A program made the position numbers and the translations under genes. Of a stretch of 18,408 nt of DNA, positions 8,791 to 14,903 are shown piece by piece. Origin of the DNA: an uncultured Pseudomonadales bacterium. GTDB lineage: Bacteria; Pseudomonadota; Gammaproteobacteria; Pseudomonadales; Porticoccaceae. Below the pieces are notes generated by a model. That model was given only the letters and a program-made list of their open reading frames with translations. It had not been told where the DNA came from and made no database searches. Position 1 is the stretch's first letter. Every line of letters starts with the position of its first letter. The stretch lies in the NCBI GenBank assembly GCA_905478725.1, contig CAJQJT010000224.1, forward strand, positions 1 to 18,408, given 5' to 3'.

Positions 8791-8792
8791 CC

Positions 8793-9809
8793 ATGTCATG
8801 CTATATTGCCGCCACTATGACCTTTAACCTAAGTCTTTTACTCTGTGACAATATGCTCGTCTCCAGTACCACGCTGGCGGCTGAGATCTTTCAGTTTGCC
8901 CAGGCCATGGCGCGGGCTAGCAAAGGCCCCCACACCCAACTGACTATCCGCTGGGTGAGTACTGATGGGAAGCCGGTGCAGACCTCTGCTGGTTTCCAGC
9001 TCAATCCGACGCATTCTATAGACGACGCCTTTACCAGCGACCTGATCCATATCCCCGCACTGTGGCGCAATCCGCGCCCGGCTGTGCTGAAAAATCGCGC
9101 TTATATCCCCTGGCTGCAAGAGCAACATCAGCGCAATAGCAGCTTGACTGCTGTGGGCACGGGCGTCTGCTTTTTAGCAGAGGCGGGACTGCTGGACGAT
9201 AAGTCGGCGACCACTCACTGGCACTATTTTGATCAACTGCAGCGCAGCTATCCCAAGGTCAAACTGGCGCGTCAGCACTTCACCACGCAGGCGGGAAATA
9301 TTTTTTGCGCGGCGAGTATTAACGCTATGGCCGAGTTGATCATGCACCAGGTGGAACGAATCTTTGGCCGGGTGATTGCGCGTCAAGCACAGCGAAATTT
9401 TTTCCACGAGATTCGCAATTTAACCGAGCCTCTAAGCCTCAGTGATCAGCAGACAATCCATAGCGACGAGACCATTGTTCAGGCGCAGATGTGGATTCAG
9501 GATAATCTTAGTAAGCAGTTGGCGGTCCCCGACTTGGCCTCGCAATTTAGTATGAGCACGCGGACCTTTAATCGACGTTTTGTCGCGGCGGCAGGCAAGA
9601 CGCCTAGAGATTATCTGATGGATGTACGTATGACCTTTGCCTGTGACCTTTTAAAGAACACGGATTTGACCATTTTGGAGATTGCGGGGTACAGCGGCTA
9701 CAACGATGCCAGTTGGTTTTCGTCGCGCTTTAAACACTGGTCTGGCAACAGCCCGAAGGAATATCGCAACACAGTGCGGGGGAAGCTATTTTCCACTGAG
9801 GTGACTTGA
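8793..9809 (+). CDS. AraC-family regulator with GlxA-like (DJ-1/PfpI) N-terminal domain
   Basis: DNA-binding transcription factor of 338 residues. The N-terminal about 190 residues look like the DJ-1/PfpI-like sensor fold of GlxA-type regulators (LSLLLCDNMLVSSTTLAAEIFQFA, then VGTGVCFLAEAGLLDDKSATTHW). The C-terminal about 100 residues are a double helix-turn-helix AraC domain: LAVPDLASQFSMSTRTFNRRF, then TILEIAGYSGYNDASWFSSRFKHW. This sensor fold is usually catalytically dead and its ligand unknown. An in-frame ATG at 8817 (residue 9) fits better with where relatives begin; neither start has a convincing Shine-Dalgarno. It is divergent from the fabY-like gene, so fabY is a natural target candidate, but this rests on position alone. 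Confidence 0.85.
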   Translation: MSCYIAATMTFNLSLLLCDNMLVSSTTLAAEIFQFAQAMARASKGPHTQLTIRWVSTDGKPVQTSAGFQLNPTHSIDDAFTSDLIHIPALWRNPRPAVLKNRAYIPWLQEQHQRNSSLTAVGTGVCFLAEAGLLDDKSATTHWHYFDQLQRSYPKVKLARQHFTTQAGNIFCAASINAMAELIMHQVERIFGRVIARQAQRNFFHEIRNLTEPLSLSDQQTIHSDETIVQAQMWIQDNLSKQLAVPDLASQFSMSTRTFNRRFVAAAGKTPRDYLMDVRMTFACDLLKNTDLTILEIAGYSGYNDASWFSSRFKHWSGNSPKEYRNTVRGKLFSTEVT

Positions 9810-9821
9810 CGGCCACCTCAG
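9796..9821. terminator. Hairpin over the araC-type gene's stop codon, possible terminator
   Basis: CTGAGGTG (9796-9803) and CACCTCAG (9814-9821) form a perfect 8-bp stem with a 10-base loop containing the TGA stop. It sits between two convergent genes (AraC-type regulator and serA), as a shared terminator would. No T-run follows on either strand, so a classic intrinsic terminator is not supported. Confidence 0.35.
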
Positions 9822-9848
9822 CAGAGAACCTACTAAGACAATAAGTGG

Positions 9849-11018
9849 CTAGATAACGCGTACGTGAACAACACCTTCAACTGCGACGATCTGGGCTTTG
9901 AGGCTGTCGTTGAGGTCACCCTCGATGTCGATAATATTGTAGGCAATCTCATCGCGGCTCTTATTTACCATATCGACAATGTTGATTTCGCCGTCGGCTA
10001 ATACAGAAAGCACGCTACCGAGAACCTTAGGCACGTTTTTGTTGGTGAAGGTAATACGTGTTCCACCGTTGCGTGACATTTTGATCTTCGGGTAGTTGAC
10101 CGAATTGAGGATGTTGCCATTCTCAAGAAAGTCCATCAGCTGATCAGCAGCCATTACCGCGCAGTTCTCTTCCGCTTCTTCAGTGCTGGCGCCAATGTGC
10201 GGCATCAACAATACGTCGTCGCGACCGAGCAACTCAGGAGCCGGGAAGTCAGTGATATAACCAGCGATTACGCCAGCATCCAGGGCAGCAACCATATCGG
10301 CACTGCTGACAATCTCTTCACGGGCAAAGTTAAGAATCTTTGCTGTGCTCTTCATGCCAGAAAGAGTCTTGCTGTTAATTAGGTGCTTAGTGGCTGCGAT
10401 TGCAGGAACGTGCAGAGTAATAAAGTCTGAACAGGCCAGCAGCGCTTCAAGATTTTCCATGCGCTCTACATCGCTCGACAGCTGCCATGCAGCTTCGACA
10501 GAAATCGCAGGATCATAGCCAACAACATTCATGCCCAACTCTAGAGCCAGATTACCAATCATAGAGCCGATGGCTCCAAGACCGACAACGCCTAATGTCT
10601 TGCCTTTGATTTCGCCACCGGCAAAATTCTTTTTCTCTTTTTCCAGCAACTTGCCCATCTCGCCTGAATCGGTGATCTCGGTCAGGCCCTGAACATAGTT
10701 CATGCCACCGTAGATATCTCGCGAGCCCATTAGCAGTGCCGCGACAATCAATTCTTTTACTGCATTGGCATTGGCGCCTGGCGTATTGAATACGACCACG
10801 CCCCGCTCAGTGTATTCGGCGACAGGAATATTATTGGTACCAGCACCTGCGCGAGCAATGGCAACCACAGACTCAGGCAGCACTTCATTGTGGAGTTTCT
10901 GGCTGCGCAACAAAATACCATCTGCATCAGTACTTTCGCTGGACACCTCATAGCTGTCGGTGGGAAAGCGGCTTAGGCCTTTAGATGAAATGGCATTGTA
11001 GGTACGAATTTTATACAT
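9849..11018 (-). CDS. serA: D-3-phosphoglycerate dehydrogenase (short ACT-domain form)
   Basis: Oxidises 3-phosphoglycerate to 3-phosphohydroxypyruvate with NAD, the first step of serine synthesis. At 389 residues it is the compact form: D-2-hydroxyacid dehydrogenase fold plus C-terminal ACT domain (about 320-389). NAD-binding turn GLGAIG (146-151) with Asp169 in GYDP; catalytic Arg233 (FAREE), Glu262 (five residues after Asp257 in TDFPAPEL) and His274 (MPHIGAS). The ACT domain commonly mediates serine feedback in this family. The start ATG 11018 lacks a strong Shine-Dalgarno. It is 127 bp downstream of serC in the same direction, so the pathway's first two enzymes are adjacent. No serB is in the window. 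Confidence 0.92.
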   Translation of the reverse strand: MYKIRTYNAISSKGLSRFPTDSYEVSSESTDADGILLRSQKLHNEVLPESVVAIARAGAGTNNIPVAEYTERGVVVFNTPGANANAVKELIVAALLMGSRDIYGGMNYVQGLTEITDSGEMGKLLEKEKKNFAGGEIKGKTLGVVGLGAIGSMIGNLALELGMNVVGYDPAISVEAAWQLSSDVERMENLEALLACSDFITLHVPAIAATKHLINSKTLSGMKSTAKILNFAREEIVSSADMVAALDAGVIAGYITDFPAPELLGRDDVLLMPHIGASTEEAEENCAVMAADQLMDFLENGNILNSVNYPKIKMSRNGGTRITFTNKNVPKVLGSVLSVLADGEINIVDMVNKSRDEIAYNIIDIEGDLNDSLKAQIVAVEGVVHVRVI

Positions 11019-11084
11019 AATTTTTGTGGTCTCGGTTTTTAGTCTTTTATCTTTCAGTCGATGGCATTGTTAGCGCGCTGAGTG

Positions 11085-11159
11085 TTTACGCGGCTTTTCT
11101 TTACGCGGCTTTTCTTTACGAGCTTGTTCTTTACGAACTTATTCTTTACGCGCTAACTT
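11085..11159. repeat. 15-bp tandem array between serC and serA
   Basis: Units beginning TTTACG repeat at 15-bp spacing. TTTACGCGGCTTTTC occurs twice exactly (11085-11099, 11100-11114), then diverged copies follow at 11115-11129 and 11130-11144. A partial fifth from 11145 supplies the serC stop codon and last codons. GTTAGCGCG (11069-11077) and CGCGCTAAC (11149-11157) form a perfect 9-bp inverted pair flanking the array. No T-run suggests a terminator. Read on the minus strand, units encode R-K-E-K-P but lack a start codon and contain an in-frame stop. Confidence 0.85.
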
Positions 11160-12261
11160 CGTTATAAGCCCAATCCAGCCACGGCAGCAATGCTTCCAGG
11201 TCGGCAGCCTCAACTGTGGCACCACACCAGATACGCAGGCCAGCCGGGGCATCGCGATAAGCACCTATGTCGTAGGCAACGGCCTCTGAGGCTAACAATT
11301 TAACAATTTGTTTAACCTGATCAGCTTCCAGATCCAGGATCAGGCAAACACTAGTATTGGACACTTGCTCCGCTTCCTGAGCCAAGAAGTGTGCCCAAGG
11401 ACGGCTCTCGACAAAACCTTTGATCACATCGAGGTTGGCGTTGGACTTGGCTATCGCGGCTGGCAGGCCTCCGATCGAGCGCACCCAATCGAGGGCGTCG
11501 AGATAGTCGGCAACACAGAGCATTGACGGTGTATTGATGGTTTCGCCGCGAAAAATACCTTCAATTAACTTGCCACCTTTGGTGAGGCGGAAAATCTTTG
11601 GCAGAGGCCAGGCTGGCGTGTAGCTTTCGAGACGCTCGACAGCACGAGGGCTGAGAATCAACATACCGTGGCCGCCTTCGCCACCGAGGACTTTCTGCCA
11701 GCTGTAGGTGACTACATCGAGCTTTTCCCAAGGCATTTCCATGGCGAAAACGGCGGAGGTGGCGTCACAGATCGTCAGACCGGTGCGCTCGTCGCTGATC
11801 CAGTCGGCATTCGGCAGTTTGACACCAGCGGTGGTGCCATTCCAGGTGAACACGGTGTCGTGATCTGGGTTGGCCTGAGTCATATCCGGAAGCTGACCAT
11901 AGTCTGCGGTGTAGCTCTGGAGGTTATCTAATTTGAGCTGCTTAGTGGCGTCTGTAAGCCAGCCGCTGCCAAAGGATTCCCAGGAAAAGATATCCACTGG
12001 GCGGGCACCGAGCACGGACCACATGATCATCTCAAAGGCGCCGGTATCTGAAGCGGGAACTACGCCCACTCTGTAACCTTCAGGTAAACCGAGAATCTCT
12101 GCGGTATCGGTGCAGGCACGACCCAGTGCAAGTTTGCCAACATTGGAGCGATGCGAGCGACCCAGAGTGTCAATATCAAGATTATTGAGGTCATAACCCG
12201 GGCGCTTAGAACAGGGGCCCGATGAAAAATTGGGATTAGCGGGTTTAGTAATTGGCTTCAT
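11146..12261 (-). CDS. serC: Phosphoserine aminotransferase (alphaproteobacterial/actinobacterial-type sequence)
   Basis: PLP enzyme converting 3-phosphohydroxypyruvate and glutamate into phosphoserine and 2-oxoglutarate, second step of serine synthesis. It has 371 residues. N-terminal [13 protein letters not shown] and [14 protein letters not shown], then [19 protein letters not shown], the [13 protein letters not shown] segment, and Lys190 in [16 protein letters not shown], the likely PLP Schiff-base lysine. C-terminal [24 protein letters not shown]. The wording differs from E. coli SerC and resembles the form common in Alphaproteobacteria and Actinobacteria. ATG 12261 has only a weak Shine-Dalgarno. 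It lies upstream of serA, probably in the same transcript. The stop codon lies in the last unit of a 15-bp tandem array. Confidence 0.92.
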   Translation of the reverse strand: MKPITKPANPNFSSGPCSKRPGYDLNNLDIDTLGRSHRSNVGKLALGRACTDTAEILGLPEGYRVGVVPASDTGAFEMIMWSVLGARPVDIFSWESFGSGWLTDATKQLKLDNLQSYTADYGQLPDMTQANPDHDTVFTWNGTTAGVKLPNADWISDERTGLTICDATSAVFAMEMPWEKLDVVTYSWQKVLGGEGGHGMLILSPRAVERLESYTPAWPLPKIFRLTKGGKLIEGIFRGETINTPSMLCVADYLDALDWVRSIGGLPAAIAKSNANLDVIKGFVESRPWAHFLAQEAEQVSNTSVCLILDLEADQVKQIVKLLASEAVAYDIGAYRDAPAGLRIWCGATVEAADLEALLPWLDWAYNEVSA

Positions 12262-12282
12262 GGCTTGCGGTGCTTCTTTTAT

Positions 12283-12297
12283 TGATAAGAGTTATCA
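12283..12297. promoter_or_regulatory. 15-bp perfect palindrome upstream of serC
   Basis: TGATAA (12283-12288), a GAG centre, then TTATCA (12292-12297) form a perfect inverted repeat 21 bp upstream of the serC ATG. The position suits an operator or an element overlapping the serC promoter. I cannot name the protein. The rest of the 203-bp gap (12262-12464) contains a small hairpin, CTGGCC/GGCCAG around 12375-12392, and no convincing gene. Confidence 0.4.
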
Positions 12298-12464
12298 GAG
12301 ATGGCAAATTTGGCGCAGAGTTTAATCGGGCTGGACCAGTCTATAAAGTGCTTTTGCTCATTATGATTATTGGTCTGGCCTATTACGGCCAGGGTAAAAC
12401 CTGCTGCAGGGCTTGTTCAAAGTGCCTAAAAGGCCTGCAGTACACAAGAGAGCTGCGGGCGCAA

Positions 12465-13106
12465 TTACAACGCGGCAGCTCGCTCTTTGGCAATCAGATA
12501 GTCGGCAACTTTTATCATGCCTTCAAAACCACCAGACATTCTCGAACTGACTCGGTATTTGCCGTTAACCACCATCTCTGGAGTACCCTGAGTGCGGTAA
12601 CCGCGCATACGTGCCTTGGCCTGGTTGACCATGCTACTCATGCCAAAGGAGTTGTACACCTGAGTGAATTTCTCCGCACTAACACCGGCGGCGACAAAAA
12701 ACTTAGTCAGATCTTGCTCTGAGCGAATCGCTTCGCGTTTAACATGAATGGCTTCAAAAATAGGCATATGCACCTGATCCAGGACCTTCAACATGCTGGC
12801 ACTATAGTAAGCCCGAGCATAGAGCTCCATGGCCGGCTGCCAAACTGCTGGCGTGCGCTGCATATCCACATCAGCTGCCAGTGTCGCAACCCAGGGCTCG
12901 AGTACCGCCTCAAAGTTGAAGCAGTGACCGCAGCTGTAGGCAAAGACTTCGTTCACTTCAATCTTCGCTGGGTTCGCGGTTCTTACAGCCTGGGGCAACA
13001 CTTCATAGTCAACACCAGCTTTAAATGCGCTGTCTTCAGCTGCACAGCCCAGTGAAACGGGCAGTAGAAGCAGTAAAAAAACATAACTGGAAATACGTCG
13101 CAACAT
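12465..13106 (-). CDS. dsbA: Thiol:disulfide interchange protein, DsbA type
   Basis: Periplasmic oxidant that donates disulfides to exported proteins. It has 213 residues. The N-terminal hydrophobic segment (YVFLLLLLPVSLG) is a signal sequence; SLGCAA leaves open either ordinary cleavage or, less likely, a lipoprotein. The thioredoxin-fold active site is Cys59-Gly-His-Cys62 in VFAYSCGHCFNFE, followed by the DsbA helical insertion, and the cis-proline loop is in QGTPEMVVNGKY. E. coli DsbA has CPHC; CGHC is the dipeptide of eukaryotic PDI and of some other bacterial DsbAs. ATG 13106 has a strong AGGAG. It follows the cytochrome c4 gene by 83 bp in the same direction, the neighbourhood of dsbA in Pseudomonas. 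Confidence 0.93.
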   Translation of the reverse strand: MLRRISSYVFLLLLLPVSLGCAAEDSAFKAGVDYEVLPQAVRTANPAKIEVNEVFAYSCGHCFNFEAVLEPWVATLAADVDMQRTPAVWQPAMELYARAYYSASMLKVLDQVHMPIFEAIHVKREAIRSEQDLTKFFVAAGVSAEKFTQVYNSFGMSSMVNQAKARMRGYRTQGTPEMVVNGKYRVSSRMSGGFEGMIKVADYLIAKERAAAL

Positions 13107-13144
13107 AAGAAACTCCTGTAAAACTATTTAAATGTTTTCGCAAA

Positions 13145-13179
13145 CTAAAACAGACTGCAATCACTCGAGGAGCGCAGTC
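13145..13179 (-). terminator. Probable intrinsic terminator or attenuator after cytochrome c4
   Basis: On the minus strand GACTGC (13179-13174) pairs with GCAGTC (13158-13153), with an inner CTC/GAG pair, and is followed by TGTTTTAG (13152-13145). It lies 11 bp beyond the cytochrome c4 stop and 39 bp before the dsbA start. The stem is interrupted and the T-run short, so read-through into dsbA is likely. Confidence 0.5.
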
Positions 13180-13189
13180 TTATTTAAAA

Positions 13190-13831
13190 TCAGTTAAGCC
13201 CAGAAATATAGTTGGCTACTGCTTTAATTTCTTTATTGCTTAATCGCTCAGCAACACCCTGCATAATCTTGGCGTTAGCACCGCTGGCGCGCTCGCCACT
13301 TTGATACTTGAGTAACTGGCTAGCAATATAGTCGGCATGCTGACCACCCAGCCCAGGATAACCAGCTGGCCCGTTGCCAGTTCCCGTTGGCGAATGACAG
13401 CCAGCACAGGAAGGCACACCAGTCTCAATGTTGCCGCCACGGTATAGATCTTCGCCGAGTTCTAGAGCTTCAGCAGGATCGCTATAGCCGATCATGGTAA
13501 TTTCCTGCGCGCCCGCAATACTGCGCTGCTGGCTGTCGTAATAAGCAGCCATGTCTTGCAGGTCCTGATCAGAGTTTGCGTCGAGGATGCCGGTCATCTC
13601 AACAATAACGCGCTCGCCAGATTTGATGTTTTGAAGTTGACGGTAGAGGTATTTTTCGCCCAATCCAGCCAGCTTAGGGAAAGCGGAAACCATGCTGTTA
13701 CCGTCTCCTGCGTGGCAACCAGCGCAGGTTGCTACTTTGTTTTTTCCTGCTGCAGCATCGCCAGATGCCAAAACCTGAGTAGCTGCAAATGTAGCTACCA
13801 GACAAATAATCGTTAAAAAGCTTTTTTTCAT
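13190..13831 (-). CDS. Dihaem cytochrome c4
   Basis: Periplasmic or membrane-attached electron carrier that passes electrons to terminal oxidases. It has 213 residues, the usual c4 length. The signal peptide [22 protein letters not shown] ends at ASG. It carries two class I haem c motifs, both CAGCH (36-40 and 142-146), each at the start of one half of a tandem two-domain protein. Candidate axial methionines lie in VIVEMTGIL and [27 protein letters not shown] and [16 protein letters not shown] show the internal duplication. ATG 13831 has no obvious Shine-Dalgarno. It is divergent from engB, sharing a short spacer with it, and upstream of dsbA. Confidence 0.95.
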   Translation of the reverse strand: MKKSFLTIICLVATFAATQVLASGDAAAGKNKVATCAGCHAGDGNSMVSAFPKLAGLGEKYLYRQLQNIKSGERVIVEMTGILDANSDQDLQDMAAYYDSQQRSIAGAQEITMIGYSDPAEALELGEDLYRGGNIETGVPSCAGCHSPTGTGNGPAGYPGLGGQHADYIASQLLKYQSGERASGANAKIMQGVAERLSNKEIKAVANYISGLN

Positions 13832-13863
13832 GGTTAATCAACTCGTGCAATCGGCTAGAATAG

Positions 13864-13879
13864 GTTGCGTTCGCGCAAC
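13864..13879. promoter_or_regulatory. UUCG-loop hairpin in the cytochrome c4/engB divergent spacer
   Basis: GTTGCG (13864-13869), loop TTCG, then CGCAAC (13874-13879) form a perfect 6-bp stem on the engB strand. A second hairpin follows: GTCGGC/GCCGGC around 13904-13919, with loop TAAA and one G-U pair. No T-run follows either. They could shape the engB 5' leader; the role is unknown. Confidence 0.35.
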
Positions 13880-13973
13880 TACTGTTTTCAGTACCCTAGC
13901 CATGTCGGCTAAAGCCGGCGCATTATATACCAATATGCGCCAACTCTTACAGCCAGATAGTGACCCTTTATCC

Positions 13974-14609
13974 ATGGATTCAAATCATATCGATTATCAG
14001 CGCATTACATTTTTAACCAGCGCCCCCTCAATTAAGCAATGCCCTGAAGACAGTGGCTGTGAAGTGGCCTTTGCTGGACGTTCAAATGCCGGTAAATCCA
14101 GCGCCATTAATACGCTTACGCGGATCCGCGGACTGGCCAGAACCAGCAAGACCCCTGGGCGAACCCAGCTGATTAACTTTTTTGATCTGGGCAATGACAA
14201 ACGCCTGGTGGATCTTCCCGGATATGGCTACGCCAAAGTGCCCATTGAGATGAAGCGCGAGTGGGATAGAGACCTGGCCGAATACCTGCAAGTGCGTCAA
14301 AGTCTTGCTGGCTTAGTGTTGCTAATGGATATTCGCCACCCGCTGCAGGAGTTCGATCTGCAGATGCTCAACTGGGCTGCCCAAGCGGGCCTGCCTGTGC
14401 ATATTTTGCTGACCAAGTCAGATAAGTTAAAGCGTGGCCCAGGGCAGAGCGCCCTGCTAATGGTCGAACGACATCTGCGCAATATGGATCCCGGCTGCAC
14501 ATTATTGAGTGTGCAAACTTTTTCTTCGTTAAAGAAGTTAGGACTGCCAGAATTGGAGTCGGTGCTCGCTCACTGGATGAACTCAGACTTTGTTGATCCC
14601 GCAACATGA
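13974..14609 (+). CDS. engB: Ribosome-biogenesis GTPase EngB (YihA/YsxC)
   Basis: Essential TRAFAC-class GTPase needed for assembly of the large ribosomal subunit. From ATG 13974 it has 211 residues, matching family length, and begins [20 protein letters not shown], aligning with the E. coli start. G motifs: G1 GRSNAGKS (35-42), G2 in KTPGRTQL, G3 [12 protein letters not shown]4 TKSDK, G5-like FSSLKK. The frame is open back to 13830, overlapping the first codon of the divergent cytochrome gene. That 48-residue extension is unlike EngB, so I reject it; ATG 13935 (13 residues longer) is possible. None of these starts has a good Shine-Dalgarno. It is convergent with polA, as in E. coli and Pseudomonas. 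Confidence 0.93.
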   Translation: MDSNHIDYQRITFLTSAPSIKQCPEDSGCEVAFAGRSNAGKSSAINTLTRIRGLARTSKTPGRTQLINFFDLGNDKRLVDLPGYGYAKVPIEMKREWDRDLAEYLQVRQSLAGLVLLMDIRHPLQEFDLQMLNWAAQAGLPVHILLTKSDKLKRGPGQSALLMVERHLRNMDPGCTLLSVQTFSSLKKLGLPELESVLAHWMNSDFVDPAT

Positions 14610-14673
14610 TAGATAACCCTTTCATCGAGTTCCCGAGCCGAGCTTCTCGTAAAAAAGAGTAAAATCTGCAGAC

Positions 14674-14703
14674 AAAAAAAACCCGGTTCAAAGTTGAACC
14701 GGG
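14674..14703 (-). terminator. Intrinsic terminator of the candidate sRNA / polA transcript
   Basis: CCCGGTTCAA (14703-14694 read on minus) pairs perfectly with TTGAACCGGG (14691-14682), a 10-bp GC-rich stem with a tiny loop, followed directly by eight T (14681-14674). It works only in the minus direction: on the plus strand no T-run follows. It lies about 200 bp beyond the polA stop, which is far for polA alone. Confidence 0.9.
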
Positions 14704-14805
14704 GTCTGCGTTGCTTTGCTTGGGAGTTTCAGCGTTGCAGTTGCTTAGGTTGGGGGAGAGTAAGCAATCATGTCTTGCCCTAATTAAGACAGGCTGAAAC
14801 GAAAT
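14674..14805 (-). ncRNA. Candidate sRNA in the polA-engB interval (Spot 42/ErsA position)
   Basis: The 294-bp gap between convergent engB and polA folds, on the polA strand, into a compact set of perfect stems. Outer stem GTTTCAGC (14800-14793) pairs with GCTGAAAC (14733-14726). It encloses hairpin TGTCTT/AAGACA (14791-14786 with 14776-14771, 9-base loop) and hairpin TTGCTTA/TAAGCAA (14767-14761 with 14747-14741), whose 13-base loop reads CTCTCCCCCAACC. A 10-bp terminator stem with T8 ends it. E. coli encodes Spot 42 and Pseudomonas ErsA at this place and orientation. The C-rich loop could pair with G-rich Shine-Dalgarno regions. The 5' end is approximate and I find no convincing promoter. 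It could instead be an elaborate polA 3' UTR, or an sRNA processed from it. Confidence 0.6.
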
Positions 14806-14903
14806 AGTTCACAAATAATTCAAATAAAGTGAAAATATTTTTAAACTTGCAGGCAAGCGTAGCTTTCACTCGCCCTTTTGAGTGCCTAGTCCGTCGGAAA
14901 TGA

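Noticed and set aside
11085..11144. Basic R-K-E-K-P peptide repeat readable on the minus strand of the serC-serA array
   Set aside because: No start codon or ribosome site, and an in-frame stop in one unit; serC terminates properly in another frame.
12252..12722. Plus-strand frame with hydrophobic stretches in the serC-dsbA gap
   Set aside because: Begins at a TTG inside serC antisense and runs through dsbA antisense; no Shine-Dalgarno at this or the internal ATG 12363, and composition looks random.
13830..13973. N-terminal 48-residue extension of EngB
   Set aside because: It has no resemblance to EngB proteins, overlaps the divergent cytochrome start, and the family length is reached from ATG 13974.
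14800..14850. Sigma-E type or CRP-controlled promoter for the candidate sRNA, as known for ErsA and Spot 42
   Set aside because: GTGAACTA and TGTGA half-matches exist, but spacing to a -10 or second half-site is wrong; a sigma-70 pair is also unconvincing.
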